A stretch of 63,305 bases of DNA, taken from Gemmatales bacterium. Lineage in GTDB: Bacteria; Planctomycetota; Planctomycetia; Gemmatales; HRBIN36. A program made the translations under genes and the position numbers. The stretch covers positions 1 to 63,305 of the forward strand of contig JANXCQ010000025.1 of the NCBI GenBank assembly GCA_025060195.1, read 5' to 3'. Shown in pieces: positions 37,250-45,957 of this stretch (its first letter is position 1; each line of letters opens with the position of its first letter). The notes beneath the pieces are model-generated. The model saw only the letters and a list, made by a program, of their open reading frames with translations, ran no database searches and was not told the origin of the DNA.

Positions 37250-38248
37250 ATGCGGGTGCTAGTAACAGGGGGAGCGGGTTACGTCGGTAGTCACACCGTC
37301 CGGGCTTTGCGCGAAGCTGGACATCAGGTCTGGGTGCTGGACAATCTCTCGCGAGGCCACGCCGAAGCGGTACCTGCCGACCTGCTCACAGTGGGCGATG
37401 TGCGCGACATTGCGTTAGTCTGCCGACTCCTCCGTCAGCATCGTATTGAAGCGGTGTGCCACTTCGCCGCTTTCGCTTTAGTCGGCGAATCCTGGCACCA
37501 ACCACAGGCCTACTACCAAAACAATGTACTCGGCAGTTACACCTTGCTCGAAGCCATGTTACAAAGCGATGTGCGACTTATGGTTTTTTCAAGCACGTGT
37601 GCTGTTTATGGTGTGCCTAGCAGCATACCGATAACAGAGGCCTCAGCTACTAATCCGATTAATCCTTACGGACGAACTAAACTTGCCGTCGAATGGGCCT
37701 TAGCGGACTTATGTCAAGCGGGACAGATTGGTTACGCCACCTTACGGTATTTCAACGCTGCGGGAGCGGCGGCGGACGGTTCGCTCGGCGAAGACCACGA
37801 ACCCGAAACGCACCTTATCCCCCTGGTGTTGCAGACCGCGCTGGGTCTGCGCCCTTACGTCGAGGTATACGGCACCGATTACGATACGCCCGATGGCACG
37901 TGCATTCGCGATTTCGTACATGTGGATGACCTGGCCGATGCCCATGTGCGCGCTTTAGCACGTCTACGCCCGGGTCAGGCCATCGTTTGCAATCTAGGGA
38001 TCGGACGCGGTTACAGCGTGCGGGAGGTCATTTCTGCTTGCCAGGAGATTAGCCATCGTCCCATTGCCGTTCGCCAAGCGCCACGTCGCCTAGGCGATCC
38101 CCCTTGTCTAGTGGCCGATGCCACGCGGGCCCAAGAACTGCTCGGCTGGCAACCGCGTTATCGCGACCTTCATAGTATCATCGAAACCGCTTGGCGTTGG
38201 CATGCCTCCCATCCGTACGGTTTTCGTTCGGTCCGCAGCATTGGATGA
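37250..38248 (+). CDS. galE: UDP-glucose 4-epimerase
   Basis: 332 residues, typical of GalE. The Rossmann motif GGAGYVGSHTVRALREAG opens the protein, followed by VLDNLSRGH, CHFAAFALVGES, the catalytic Ser in SSTCAVYG near 124 and the YGRTK pair near 147; RYFNAAGA and YGTDYDTPDGTCIRDFVHVDDLA are diagnostic. It interconverts UDP-glucose and UDP-galactose (or the GlcNAc forms) with bound NAD, in the cytoplasm. With the upstream pyrophosphorylase it would supply precursors for surface glycans. Confidence 0.95.
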   Translation: MRVLVTGGAGYVGSHTVRALREAGHQVWVLDNLSRGHAEAVPADLLTVGDVRDIALVCRLLRQHRIEAVCHFAAFALVGESWHQPQAYYQNNVLGSYTLLEAMLQSDVRLMVFSSTCAVYGVPSSIPITEASATNPINPYGRTKLAVEWALADLCQAGQIGYATLRYFNAAGAAADGSLGEDHEPETHLIPLVLQTALGLRPYVEVYGTDYDTPDGTCIRDFVHVDDLADAHVRALARLRPGQAIVCNLGIGRGYSVREVISACQEISHRPIAVRQAPRRLGDPPCLVADATRAQELLGWQPRYRDLHSIIETAWRWHASHPYGFRSVRSIG

Positions 38249-38428
38249 AGTAATCGTCGCCAACCACGCTCACGCAAAATATCCGTTGTGTTTTGTCCGA
38301 GCGTTTTCCTGATGGCGATGCATATCGGTCCGCGGCGGCTGCTGCGCAGGCCGCTTGTCCCGCTCGCCAGGGACTCTTATGCTTCTATTGAGAAGGAGTG
38401 GTCGCAATCGCCTCCGTGGAGCCAAACC

Positions 38429-40144
38429 ATGCCGAGCAAAAAGGCCATTTCTGCCGTCAAAAAAGCGCCGACCCAGAAACGCGTTACTCGCCCTGAAGTC
38501 AGCCGCGACACCGACTCGTTGCCCTTAGGCCAGTACCTAATCCGTAGGTTATATGACTTAGGAGCGCGTCACGTCTTTGGCATTCCTGGTGATTACGTGC
38601 TGGGGTTTTATAAGTTGCTGGAAAATAGCCCGCTGGAATTAGTAGGTAATACAACCGAGCTGGCGGCAGGTTATGCCGCAGATGCGTATGCACGCATTCA
38701 GGGCATTGGAGTTGCGTGCGTTACTTATGGCGTAGGCGGCTTTAGCATTGTGAATGCGGTGGCCTGCGCTTACGCCGAGGAATCCCCCGTCGTGATCATC
38801 AGTGGTGCCCCAGGACTGCGCGAGCGTGGGCCGCACCAGTATTTACACCATGTGGTACGCAGTTTTGAAACTCAGCGCGAAGTATTTCGCCATCTCACAG
38901 TAGCCTGCGCCGCCCTGGAAGATCCTCTCACCGCCTTCCGAGAAATTGACCGTGTCTTGTTTGCTTGCGTCCGCTATAAGCGGCCTGTCTATATCGAATT
39001 GCCCCGCGATGTGATTGATATTAAGCCCCTTTACAGACACTGCCCGTTTCCTGAAAAGCCGCAAAGCGATCCAAAAGCTCTAGAAGAGGCAGTGGCCGAA
39101 GCCCTAACCATGCTGCGCCAAAGCAGCCGACCGATTATCCTAGCAGGCGTGGAAGTCCATCGTTTCGGCTTGCAAGACTTAGTGGTGCAGCTGGCTGAAA
39201 AGGCACGCATCCCGATTTCTTCTACTTTGCTAGGTAAGGCAGCCATCAAGGAAAGTCATCCGCTTTATGTAGGTGTTTACGAAGCCGCTTTAGGCAGGCC
39301 CGAAGTTACTAAGTTTGTCGAAGATTCCGATTGCGTTCTGGCGCTCGGGACCTATCTTACGGACATGGAATTGGGTATTTACACGCAGAAATTTGATGAG
39401 AGTCGTATTATCTTAGCTACTTCCGAAAGCGTCCGCATCCGTTTCCATCAGTATCAAGGCATTTTGTTAGAAGATTTCCTGCATGCCCTATGTGGTCAAA
39501 CTCTACCACAGTATGACAGGCCGGTGCCCCAGGCCCGCGATCCGATTTACGCTCCCTGGGAAGCTAAGCCCGATACGCCCATCACGATTCGCAGACTCTT
39601 TCAGAAAATTAATTCCATCCTGGATGACAACATGGTGGTGATCGCCGACATCGGCGACTCCCTATTTGGCGCGTCTGACCTAACCATCCATCAAAAAACT
39701 GAGTTTATTAGCCCAGCCTACTATACCAGCATGGGATTTGCCGTGCCCGCTGCCGTCGGGGTTCAATGTGCTAATCGTCAATTGCGCCCTCTAGTCGTGG
39801 TCGGCGACGGTGCTTTTCAAATGACGGGTATGGAGCTAAGCACGGCTGTTCGACTCGGTTTCAACCCCATCGTTATCGTTATCAATAATGGTGGCTATCA
39901 GACGGAACGCTTCATTATGGAAGGCAAGTTCAATGACATCCTTGATTGGAACTATCATCGTTTACCCGATCTTCTAGGCTCAGGTTGGGGATTCGAAGTC
40001 CGCACCGAAACCGATTTGGAAAAAGCCTTACATGCCGCCCTCAATAACCGCGATACGTTTAGTTTGCTGAACGTTCGCGTGCCTCGCGACGATGTAAGTC
40101 CCGCGTTACGTCGTCTGGGCAAGCACCTGCAACGTCGCATGTAA
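38429..40144 (+). CDS. Thiamine-diphosphate-dependent 2-oxoacid decarboxylase (pyruvate/indolepyruvate decarboxylase type)
   Basis: ATG 38429 follows GTGGAG; the longer frame to 38288 lacks a site. About 571 residues, usual for the family. FGIPGDYVLGFYK and the cofactor glutamate in NTTELAAGYAADAYAR near 80, then VTYGVGGFS, mark the N-terminal ThDP domain. The C-terminal domain has the GDG-to-NN motif (VVVGDGAFQMTGMEL to VIVINNGGYQTERF). The Lys/Ala-rich first 30 residues are extra. These enzymes decarboxylate pyruvate, indolepyruvate or branched 2-oxoacids to aldehydes. In the middle domain the ordering is as in PDC. Substrate cannot be read from sequence. No ferredoxin oxidoreductase partner is adjacent. 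Confidence 0.88.
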   Translation: MPSKKAISAVKKAPTQKRVTRPEVSRDTDSLPLGQYLIRRLYDLGARHVFGIPGDYVLGFYKLLENSPLELVGNTTELAAGYAADAYARIQGIGVACVTYGVGGFSIVNAVACAYAEESPVVIISGAPGLRERGPHQYLHHVVRSFETQREVFRHLTVACAALEDPLTAFREIDRVLFACVRYKRPVYIELPRDVIDIKPLYRHCPFPEKPQSDPKALEEAVAEALTMLRQSSRPIILAGVEVHRFGLQDLVVQLAEKARIPISSTLLGKAAIKESHPLYVGVYEAALGRPEVTKFVEDSDCVLALGTYLTDMELGIYTQKFDESRIILATSESVRIRFHQYQGILLEDFLHALCGQTLPQYDRPVPQARDPIYAPWEAKPDTPITIRRLFQKINSILDDNMVVIADIGDSLFGASDLTIHQKTEFISPAYYTSMGFAVPAAVGVQCANRQLRPLVVVGDGAFQMTGMELSTAVRLGFNPIVIVINNGGYQTERFIMEGKFNDILDWNYHRLPDLLGSGWGFEVRTETDLEKALHAALNNRDTFSLLNVRVPRDDVSPALRRLGKHLQRRM

Positions 40145-40222
40145 GCGCCACTGTCAGACAGGGTTCGACTAAATCACCAGCCAGCAGGTCTTTAGTCCAC
40201 TGGGCCAAAGCTGCGGGGTTAG

Positions 40223-40942
40223 TTACTGAAAACTGGCGAGAATGTCATAGCAGGCATGCACGCCCGCAGCGATACCCAATCCGCGAAACCAGAAGAGTAT
40301 GGCGAAATATAACCCTGCAAAAACTCGGAATAGAAATACCGTTTTTTGATAAGGTTCTTGAAAGGGGGGCACGTGATGGGCGCAAGCAAACAGCACTGCC
40401 GATGCTCCCCCCGCCCAGAGAAATTTCACCCAACCCCGCAATCCTAAGCACCTACCTCCTACTAATAGCGACCATAGCAGAAGGCCGCGAAACACCACTT
40501 CTTCATATACCCCGGCACCCAGGCTCGCCACTATCGAGGCACCATGGGAACCGAACCCAATCTGGCCTCGAACCGAATCGCTAAATTCCAAGGAACCACA
40601 CCAGTGAGCCAACCATAATAACGGTAACGCTAATAATATACTTTCCACGATCATGCCCGCCCAAGTTCCGAGAAATTCTGCAGGTCGATCTCGCCAGTGC
40701 ATGCCACAGTAAACGAGTAAGGCCAATCCCAGCGTACCCGCAGGCATCCACTCCAACTTAGGACTGAGTCGTTGCCGTATGATTAGACGTAGCCCTGCGT
40801 CCAAGCCAGTTCGCCAAGCCAAACCATCGCCCGCCCCAAGGAGGTAAATGCCTAACTCGTAGCCGAGAAAAATACTTAACACGAAACTGCCCGCCACGAG
40901 TGGATGCACACTGGCACGGAAGTAATCCTGGCCAAAAAACAT
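40223..40942 (-). CDS. CPBP family intramembrane glutamic protease (CAAX/Abi type)
   Basis: 239 residues, strongly hydrophobic with about seven membrane helices. The catalytic motif YEEVVFRGLLLW near residue 145 is the EExxxR signature of the CPBP (Rce1-like) family, and FACAHHVPPF near 192 supplies the second motif histidines. The third motif is within HACYDIL near the end. The family includes prenyl-protein proteases and bacteriocin self-immunity proteins; the substrate here is not evident. It points left, converging on the decarboxylase gene, and is followed upstream by an HD-GYP gene. Confidence 0.88.
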   Translation of the reverse strand: MFFGQDYFRASVHPLVAGSFVLSIFLGYELGIYLLGAGDGLAWRTGLDAGLRLIIRQRLSPKLEWMPAGTLGLALLVYCGMHWRDRPAEFLGTWAGMIVESILLALPLLWLAHWCGSLEFSDSVRGQIGFGSHGASIVASLGAGVYEEVVFRGLLLWSLLVGGRCLGLRGWVKFLWAGGASAVLFACAHHVPPFQEPYQKTVFLFRVFAGLYFAILFWFRGLGIAAGVHACYDILASFQ

Positions 40943-41113
40943 AACCTGCTAAGTCGAGCTGAAGACTGAGCATTACTCTTGACGAGTATTAGGAAGCTTG
41001 TTCGTCCCCACTCGAAAAAAATAAGTCGCGTGCATAGACCCCAGGCCTCCGTCGCGCTAGTGAATCCGCCGAGCTGCTATAGTTGACCGACTGTTGGCTA
41101 CACCTATTGCTCC

Positions 41114-42553
41114 TTAAGCCAACATTACCTGCACCCACCAGCCGAGAGGGTTCGCCTGGGTCAACTCCTCGACAGGTACTTGCCGGACAACCGAAGGAGC
41201 GGTCGGGTCGGCTAAGTTCACATAGCGAGGTATTGGTAATGGTTGAGCATGACGATCTAACAGCAAGGCAACTATTGCGGAAGGGGGGCTGCTCTCGGAA
41301 GCATCTTGATTGAGCGTAATGACCTGTCCTATGCTGCCATCTGATAATTCCACCACCGTGCCGATGGGGTAAAGAGATAACCCTAATAACAATTCGGCAG
41401 CATTAATGTCGAGGCGGCCCCGTTCCGCTTCGCTAAGCACTTCCAGCATGGCTTGCCGGGGGGATGAGGCGGGACGATAAGCACGAGGCGTGCAAAGCGC
41501 AGCATAGGTGTCTGCGACCGCTAACAAGCGGGCTAAGTTATTAATTGCTCGTCCCTGACTTCCTAAGGGATAGCCGCTGCCGTCTAAACGCTCGTGATGT
41601 GCTAAAATACCCTCGACGAGCCAGGTTTCTTCAGGGCAGCACAGCTTCATGGCCTCGGCACTAATGCCCACGTGAGCCTCGACTTGGCGCCGTTGCTCAT
41701 CCGTCAGAGGTTCCTTTTGTTCTAATAAACTCGCTGGCATGGTAGCCATGCCCGTATCGTGAATCAGCGCGGCCAGGAGGATTGGAACGGTTTGCTTACG
41801 ATATTCCCTGTGTCGGCGGATAATGCGGGTTAGGACTTGGGCAGTATTCCAGCCGTGCACGGCCGCCCAACGCTCCGGCGGTAAGCTAGGAGTCAGCAGT
41901 TCTAAAGGAGCGCTCGGCTCGAGGTGGGCTAATTCCTCGGCTAGGTGGAATAACGAACGACTTAGGACTGGTCGCCGCTGGCTTAAGGCCTGAATAGCGT
42001 GGGCTAAGGTAGCAATTTGTTGCGAGACGGCGCGGATATGTTCCAGCCAGTTCAAGAGGGCAGCCGTCTGGCTCTTTAGCCAATTAAGCCATCCTGCTAA
42101 GCCTTGGGCGAAGCGGTTTTGCTCTAGGACCTCCTCAGGCAAACCTTGCACGCCTCGCACTAAACATTCGGCCATGGCCACTGTCATGTGATACATCGCC
42201 ATCAGCCTAGTGGGCGCCTCTATCTCCTGACTCAAGTTATCTCCAATCTCCTTAAGCTGCTTCAAGGTTCCACGCAACTCGCTTAACCATCGGCGCACCT
42301 GCCAGGAAAGCGCCTTAGGCCCCGTGAGCTGTTGACTACCTTGAGGCCGAACATGGTCTCCTTCCCCTAACGCGTGAACTTGTGCTTCTAACACCTGAGC
42401 GTGGGTATATAAGCACTCCGCTTGTCGGCATACCTCTTGAAGTTGGCGCAAACGCGGGCTCAGCTGAGTTAGAGGAGAAGATGAGGGAGGCGCGATCTCC
42501 TCTAAACGCCGGCGCAATGCCGAGACTCGCTCGACCAAAGTTGCCTGGCTCAT
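41114..42553 (-). CDS. HD-GYP domain phosphodiesterase-like protein
   Basis: 479 residues, ATG 42553 with GGGAGGATCTGG just upstream. Residues 1-200 are helical and rich in Leu, Gln and Glu, a coiled-coil-like region with no recognised sensor. Residues about 225-420 are an HD-GYP domain: HGWNTAQVLTRIIRRH near 234, the metal-binding HDTGMATMP near 267, and HHERLDGSGYPLG near 317, so every key residue including GYP is present. The C-terminal part (YPIGTVVELSDGSIGQV) is a small beta domain usual in this group. It likely hydrolyses cyclic-di-GMP or a related dinucleotide in the cytoplasm. A diadenylate cyclase gene lies about 20 kb away; a functional link is not shown. Confidence 0.92.
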   Translation of the reverse strand: MSQATLVERVSALRRRLEEIAPPSSSPLTQLSPRLRQLQEVCRQAECLYTHAQVLEAQVHALGEGDHVRPQGSQQLTGPKALSWQVRRWLSELRGTLKQLKEIGDNLSQEIEAPTRLMAMYHMTVAMAECLVRGVQGLPEEVLEQNRFAQGLAGWLNWLKSQTAALLNWLEHIRAVSQQIATLAHAIQALSQRRPVLSRSLFHLAEELAHLEPSAPLELLTPSLPPERWAAVHGWNTAQVLTRIIRRHREYRKQTVPILLAALIHDTGMATMPASLLEQKEPLTDEQRRQVEAHVGISAEAMKLCCPEETWLVEGILAHHERLDGSGYPLGSQGRAINNLARLLAVADTYAALCTPRAYRPASSPRQAMLEVLSEAERGRLDINAAELLLGLSLYPIGTVVELSDGSIGQVITLNQDASESSPPSAIVALLLDRHAQPLPIPRYVNLADPTAPSVVRQVPVEELTQANPLGWWVQVMLA

Positions 42554-42895
42554 CCAGATCCTCCCGCTGACGCGAAGCCTAAGCTCCCATTCGCTCGACC
42601 AGCCACGGTTCTGTTCGCTTCTTCGATTCGTTCAGGGCCAAGCCAGCTGAGCCAAGTTTCTGGCTAGCAACCTCTTATCTGGCTAGATTTAGTAAGTAAG
42701 CTAATTTCCGAGAGCTTACCTCTAAATACATCGGCCCGACAAGGTTAGCCTCTTGAAACTTAGCCGACTGGCACCAAAAAATTTAGTAAGGGACTTGCCA
42801 AGACTTCTTTTAATGCTTAGATATAAACCAGGTGAGGCTTCCGAAACCTGCATAAATCGAGTCAAGGGATAACCTAAAATAAGGAGGAAATGCTG
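42554..42895. other. Divergent intergenic region
   Basis: About 340 bp between the HD-GYP gene and the HARE-HTH gene, AT-rich to the right. It must hold promoters for both directions. The right end has AAGGAGG at 42881, a very strong ribosome binding site. Short near-repeats such as TCTGGCTAG and ATTTAGTAAG occur twice each. Confidence 0.4.
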
Positions 42896-43363
42896 ATGCC
42901 GCGAGCTCCTGCCATTAGTAAACTGAGCATTTCGGAAATCCAAAGAATGCTCAACAAACGTTTGGATCAATTGCGCTCCTTACAGGAACAGATCGAACAA
43001 ACCTTAGCTCAGTTAGATCAGATTGAACAACAAGCCACCGAAGAAATTCGTCAGGAACTGCGCGCCGTCCAGGCCGGCGATGGAGAGCGTCGTGCCCCAG
43101 CGACAGCCAAAGGTGCGGCCGCAAAGCGTCGGGGACGTCCACCTCAGGCAGAAGCGGGTTCGTTGCGTAGTTATATCCTAAAGGTATTGCGCGAATCAGG
43201 GCGTCCTATGCGGCCGAAAGAAGTGGAACAAGCGGTCTTAGGGGCTGGGTATAAGACCACTAGCCAGCGCTTTTCTGTTATCGTCAATCAGACGCTCACG
43301 AAATTAGTCGAGTTAGGTCAGGTCAAACGCGACGCAGCCACGCGGACCTACGCCATTGCCTAA
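42896..43363 (+). CDS. AT-hook / HARE-HTH DNA-binding protein
   Basis: ATG 42896 is 8 bases after AAGGAGG; an in-frame ATG at 42890 is too close to it. About 155 residues: a coiled coil (residues 10-60, many Leu, Gln, Glu), a linker with KRRGRPP, an AT-hook core that binds the minor groove of AT-rich DNA, and a C-terminal winged helix (SLRSYILKVLRESGRPMRPKEV and FSVIVNQTLTKLVELGQVKR) resembling the HARE-HTH domain. It is likely a small nucleoid-associated or regulatory protein, probably dimerising through the coiled coil. Similar small proteins are widespread in planctomycetes. The strong ribosome binding site suggests it is abundant. Confidence 0.78.
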   Translation: MPRAPAISKLSISEIQRMLNKRLDQLRSLQEQIEQTLAQLDQIEQQATEEIRQELRAVQAGDGERRAPATAKGAAAKRRGRPPQAEAGSLRSYILKVLRESGRPMRPKEVEQAVLGAGYKTTSQRFSVIVNQTLTKLVELGQVKRDAATRTYAIA

Positions 43364-43587
43364 ATGTGGCTTACGGGCAAGGTCCCTCGTTCTTCCCAGC
43401 TTGAGGAACCGCTTGGCAAGCGAGTTTCTGGCTGCTAAAGGCTCGGGGGCATTGCCCCAGCTAAGTTTCAGCTCTCGAGGCAGGGTTACGTCAGTTCCCT
43501 GTGCCCCTCTGGAACTAATCGCCGTCCATCGAATGTGGCCACTTAGACGCCGACTTAACACGCCTGCTCAAGGTGTAACCAACTGAT

Positions 43588-45201
43588 ATGAGGATTCTGA
43601 CTATGATGTACGGTTTATGCTGGCTTGCCTGTTTATGTCTTTGTACGCAGTTCAGGCCTGCCCAGAGCGTTTTGCCCGACAAATTAACCATTACCGGTCT
43701 AACCCCCGCTCGAATCCAACCAGGATTATCTGCTTTCCACTACCGTATTAGCACTAGTTCGCCAGCCTGCCAGCGGTTTTTTGACCAAGGTTTAGCATAC
43801 TTATATAGCTATGTATGGATGGAAGCAGCTCGCAACTTGGAAACCGCGTTAGTTCACGATCCCGAGTGTGCTATCTGCTGGTGGGCGTTGAGTCGGGCAC
43901 TCGAAGGTTGGGGCAAGCTTCCGGAAGCGCAGAAAGCGTTGGAGAAAGCTTGGCACTTGCGCGACTCGGCCAGTCCGTCGGAGCGACTACTCATCACCGC
44001 TCGGGCTCAGGAGAAAGGTTTAGTTCAAGAGCTGAAGACTGCAGAGGCTCGTCGTCAGGCAGCTATTGCCACGATAGACCGCTTACTTAGCCTCCATGAA
44101 GATGATGAGGAAGCCTGGTTTTATCGCGCGCAATTAGCCTGCGGAGGAAGACTGTTCGGCGGAGACGTGCATGCCGTGCCCTTTTATAAGGCCTTATTAC
44201 GTATCAACCCGTTACATCCGGGAGCTAACCACGAGTTAGTGCACTATTATGAAAACGCCCGCCAGCCGGCACTAGGTTGGCAAGCGAGCGAGAATTATAT
44301 CCGTGGTTCGCCGGGAATTCCCCACGCCTGGCATATGCAGGCACACTTAGCGACTCGGCTAGGTCGCTGGGATCGGGCCAATGCCGCTAGTAGTCGAGCG
44401 GTTGAGTTACAACTGACCTATCACCGCGACTTACAGGTAAACCCCGATCAGGACCATCAATTCGTTCATCACGTCGAGGTTTTAGCCATTTCACTCGTCC
44501 ACGATGGCCGGTTCCAGGAGGCCCGACGTTTACAAGCTTTACCAGGAATTAGGAATAAGAATGCACCCGTTTGGTTTCGCCTCTATATAGCGGAAGGTGA
44601 TTATTCCCTAGCTCGCAACATCGCGGAAAACAACCGTCGGCAGGATAAATTACTAGGAGCCTATCAATCAGCTTTAGTGGCGTTAGCAGAGGAGGATTTG
44701 GCCCGAGCCGCAGCGGAAATTCAGGTCTTAGAACAAGCTTGGCAGGAACATCCTGGTCGCCGCGAATTAGAACTGCAACTGCTGGAAACGCGTGGTGTCT
44801 ATCTCTGCCGTTCCGGGGCAGCCGAGGTAGGTTTAGCTCTGCTAGAAAAGGCCGTCCGTATGACCATGGACGACTATCGCCACCATGCCTGGGGTAATGG
44901 CGCTTATTACATGGAAATCTGGGGCGAAGAGGCGTTATGTTGCGGTCAATGGGAAATCGCCGAGGAAGCGTTTTTAGAAGCTTTAGCCCATGACTCAGGG
45001 AGTGTCCGCGCGGCGCTGGGTTTGGCCCTCCTCAAGGAACGGGAAGCGGATCACGCCAGTGCCCAACGTTATTATGAACTCGCCCGCCGTTTTTGGGCGC
45101 GAGCCGATGCGGGACATTTTGACCGTCTCTCCAATCGAATGCGCACTAAGCTGGAACGCGGACTCACTCAACGAACCGCAACTTCGGAGGCGCCGCCATG
45201 A
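43588..45201 (+). CDS. Exported tetratricopeptide repeat protein
   Basis: 537 residues with a signal peptide (MMYGLCWLACLCLCTQFRPAQS) and possible alternative start at 43603. The body consists of TPR-like helix pairs: FFDQGLAYLYSYVWMEAARNLETALVHDPECAICWW near 70, AQKALEKAWHLRD near 115, AWFYRAQLA near 175, and ASAQRYYELARRF near 495, each with the small-large residue spacing of TPRs. It should act as an extracytoplasmic scaffold for protein binding. Its stop overlaps the start of the next gene (ATGA at 45198), so the putative selenoprotein downstream is translationally coupled to it, implying a shared task. Confidence 0.78.
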   Translation: MRILTMMYGLCWLACLCLCTQFRPAQSVLPDKLTITGLTPARIQPGLSAFHYRISTSSPACQRFFDQGLAYLYSYVWMEAARNLETALVHDPECAICWWALSRALEGWGKLPEAQKALEKAWHLRDSASPSERLLITARAQEKGLVQELKTAEARRQAAIATIDRLLSLHEDDEEAWFYRAQLACGGRLFGGDVHAVPFYKALLRINPLHPGANHELVHYYENARQPALGWQASENYIRGSPGIPHAWHMQAHLATRLGRWDRANAASSRAVELQLTYHRDLQVNPDQDHQFVHHVEVLAISLVHDGRFQEARRLQALPGIRNKNAPVWFRLYIAEGDYSLARNIAENNRRQDKLLGAYQSALVALAEEDLARAAAEIQVLEQAWQEHPGRRELELQLLETRGVYLCRSGAAEVGLALLEKAVRMTMDDYRHHAWGNGAYYMEIWGEEALCCGQWEIAEEAFLEALAHDSGSVRAALGLALLKEREADHASAQRYYELARRFWARADAGHFDRLSNRMRTKLERGLTQRTATSEAPP

Positions 45202-45764
45202 CTTGGGCGTTCTTGCAGGTAACTCTGATGATAGTAGGCCCGACTTATGCGGATACGGTGGGGCCGAAATCGGGCGCGCGCTTAGCCCCGTACATGTCCA
45301 TCGTAAGCGTGGGGCCTAATCGTGGTCAACTCCACTGCTTTGTCTGAGAAACGGCGGATCGGCCGGCGGTTATTGTTTTCGCCCGTCAGCCGAGCGAACC
45401 GCTGGGCCAACTCCTGATCCAGTTGGATCAGCTGCTGCGCCAGACTAAAGGCGACACATTCCGTGCATGGGTAACAATATGCCACCGTCAACAGCCGGAA
45501 CTGGACGAGAAAATCGTGGCCTGGAGCAAACAACTGGGGTTAGCACGTTTGCCGATTAGTATCTTCGAGGACGAGCAAGGACCGCCCGCATATCGACTGC
45601 CCGCGGACGACTTTGTCGTGGTGGTCGCAGCAACGCGTCGCAAAGTCGTGACAAGTTGGTGCTACCCGGCCCAACAATTTACTGGCGAAGTCGCTAAGTC
45701 GCTTATTCAAGAAACCCAGCGGCTATTTCAACAACACCTCTCAGGTGCGGCGCAGAAAAAGTAA
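45198..45764 (+). CDS. Putative exported CxxU selenoprotein, thioredoxin-like
   Basis: ATG 45198 overlaps the TPR stop (ATGA) and has CGGAGG 7 bases upstream, a strong start. The frame meets TGA at 45345-45347 (codon 50) and then continues in frame with no other stop to TAA at 45764: 188 residues. Residues 1-19 are a signal peptide (MTWAFLQVTLMIVGPTYAD). The UGA completes a C47-F-V-U50-E motif, exactly the spacing of a thioredoxin-type redox centre, and PAVIVFARQ directly after it is the following beta strand. The C-terminal half (IVAWSKQLGLARLPISIFED) continues an alpha/beta fold. A stem-loop after the TGA fits a SECIS. I read it as a selenol redox protein acting outside the cytoplasm with the TPR protein. 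A conventional caller would start at 45423 and lose the redox centre. A nonsense mutation is the alternative. Confidence 0.78.
45352..45392 (+). promoter_or_regulatory. Candidate bacterial SECIS element
   Basis: From the first base after TGA (45348 as 1), bases 5-8 CGGC pair with 42-45 GCCG, and 18-21 GGCG pair with 33-36 CGCC, leaving an 11-base apical loop that starts with G at base 22. Distance and the leading G fit the bacterial SECIS consensus (loop 16-37 bases from UGA, G in the first two loop bases). The outer and inner stems are separated by an internal loop. Folded by eye. Confidence 0.5.
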
Positions 45765-45957
45765 GCTGCCGGAGCGTAATAGCTCATGAGGAACGCTAAC
45801 CGATCGCCCATCGGCTAGTTCCTTGGAAGTAGGACTCGCAGTTGTCGTTTTACCGTTGTGCTCTCCGAATGACGCGGCATGGTGGAATGCCTAAAATAGA
45901 GACGACTCCCGGCATAAAAAAGTGGCGCGATGATAGCGCTTTCCTCAGGAGAGACCT

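Noticed and set aside
43446..43458. GGGGC-ATT-GCCCC hairpin as terminator of the HARE-HTH gene
   Set aside because: The stem is short, has a three-base loop and no following T run; I cannot support it as a terminator.
45423..45764. A short gene starting at 45423
   Set aside because: That start is an internal CTG/ATC region with no ribosome binding site. The true start with CGGAGG and ATGA overlap is at 45198, in the same frame across the TGA.
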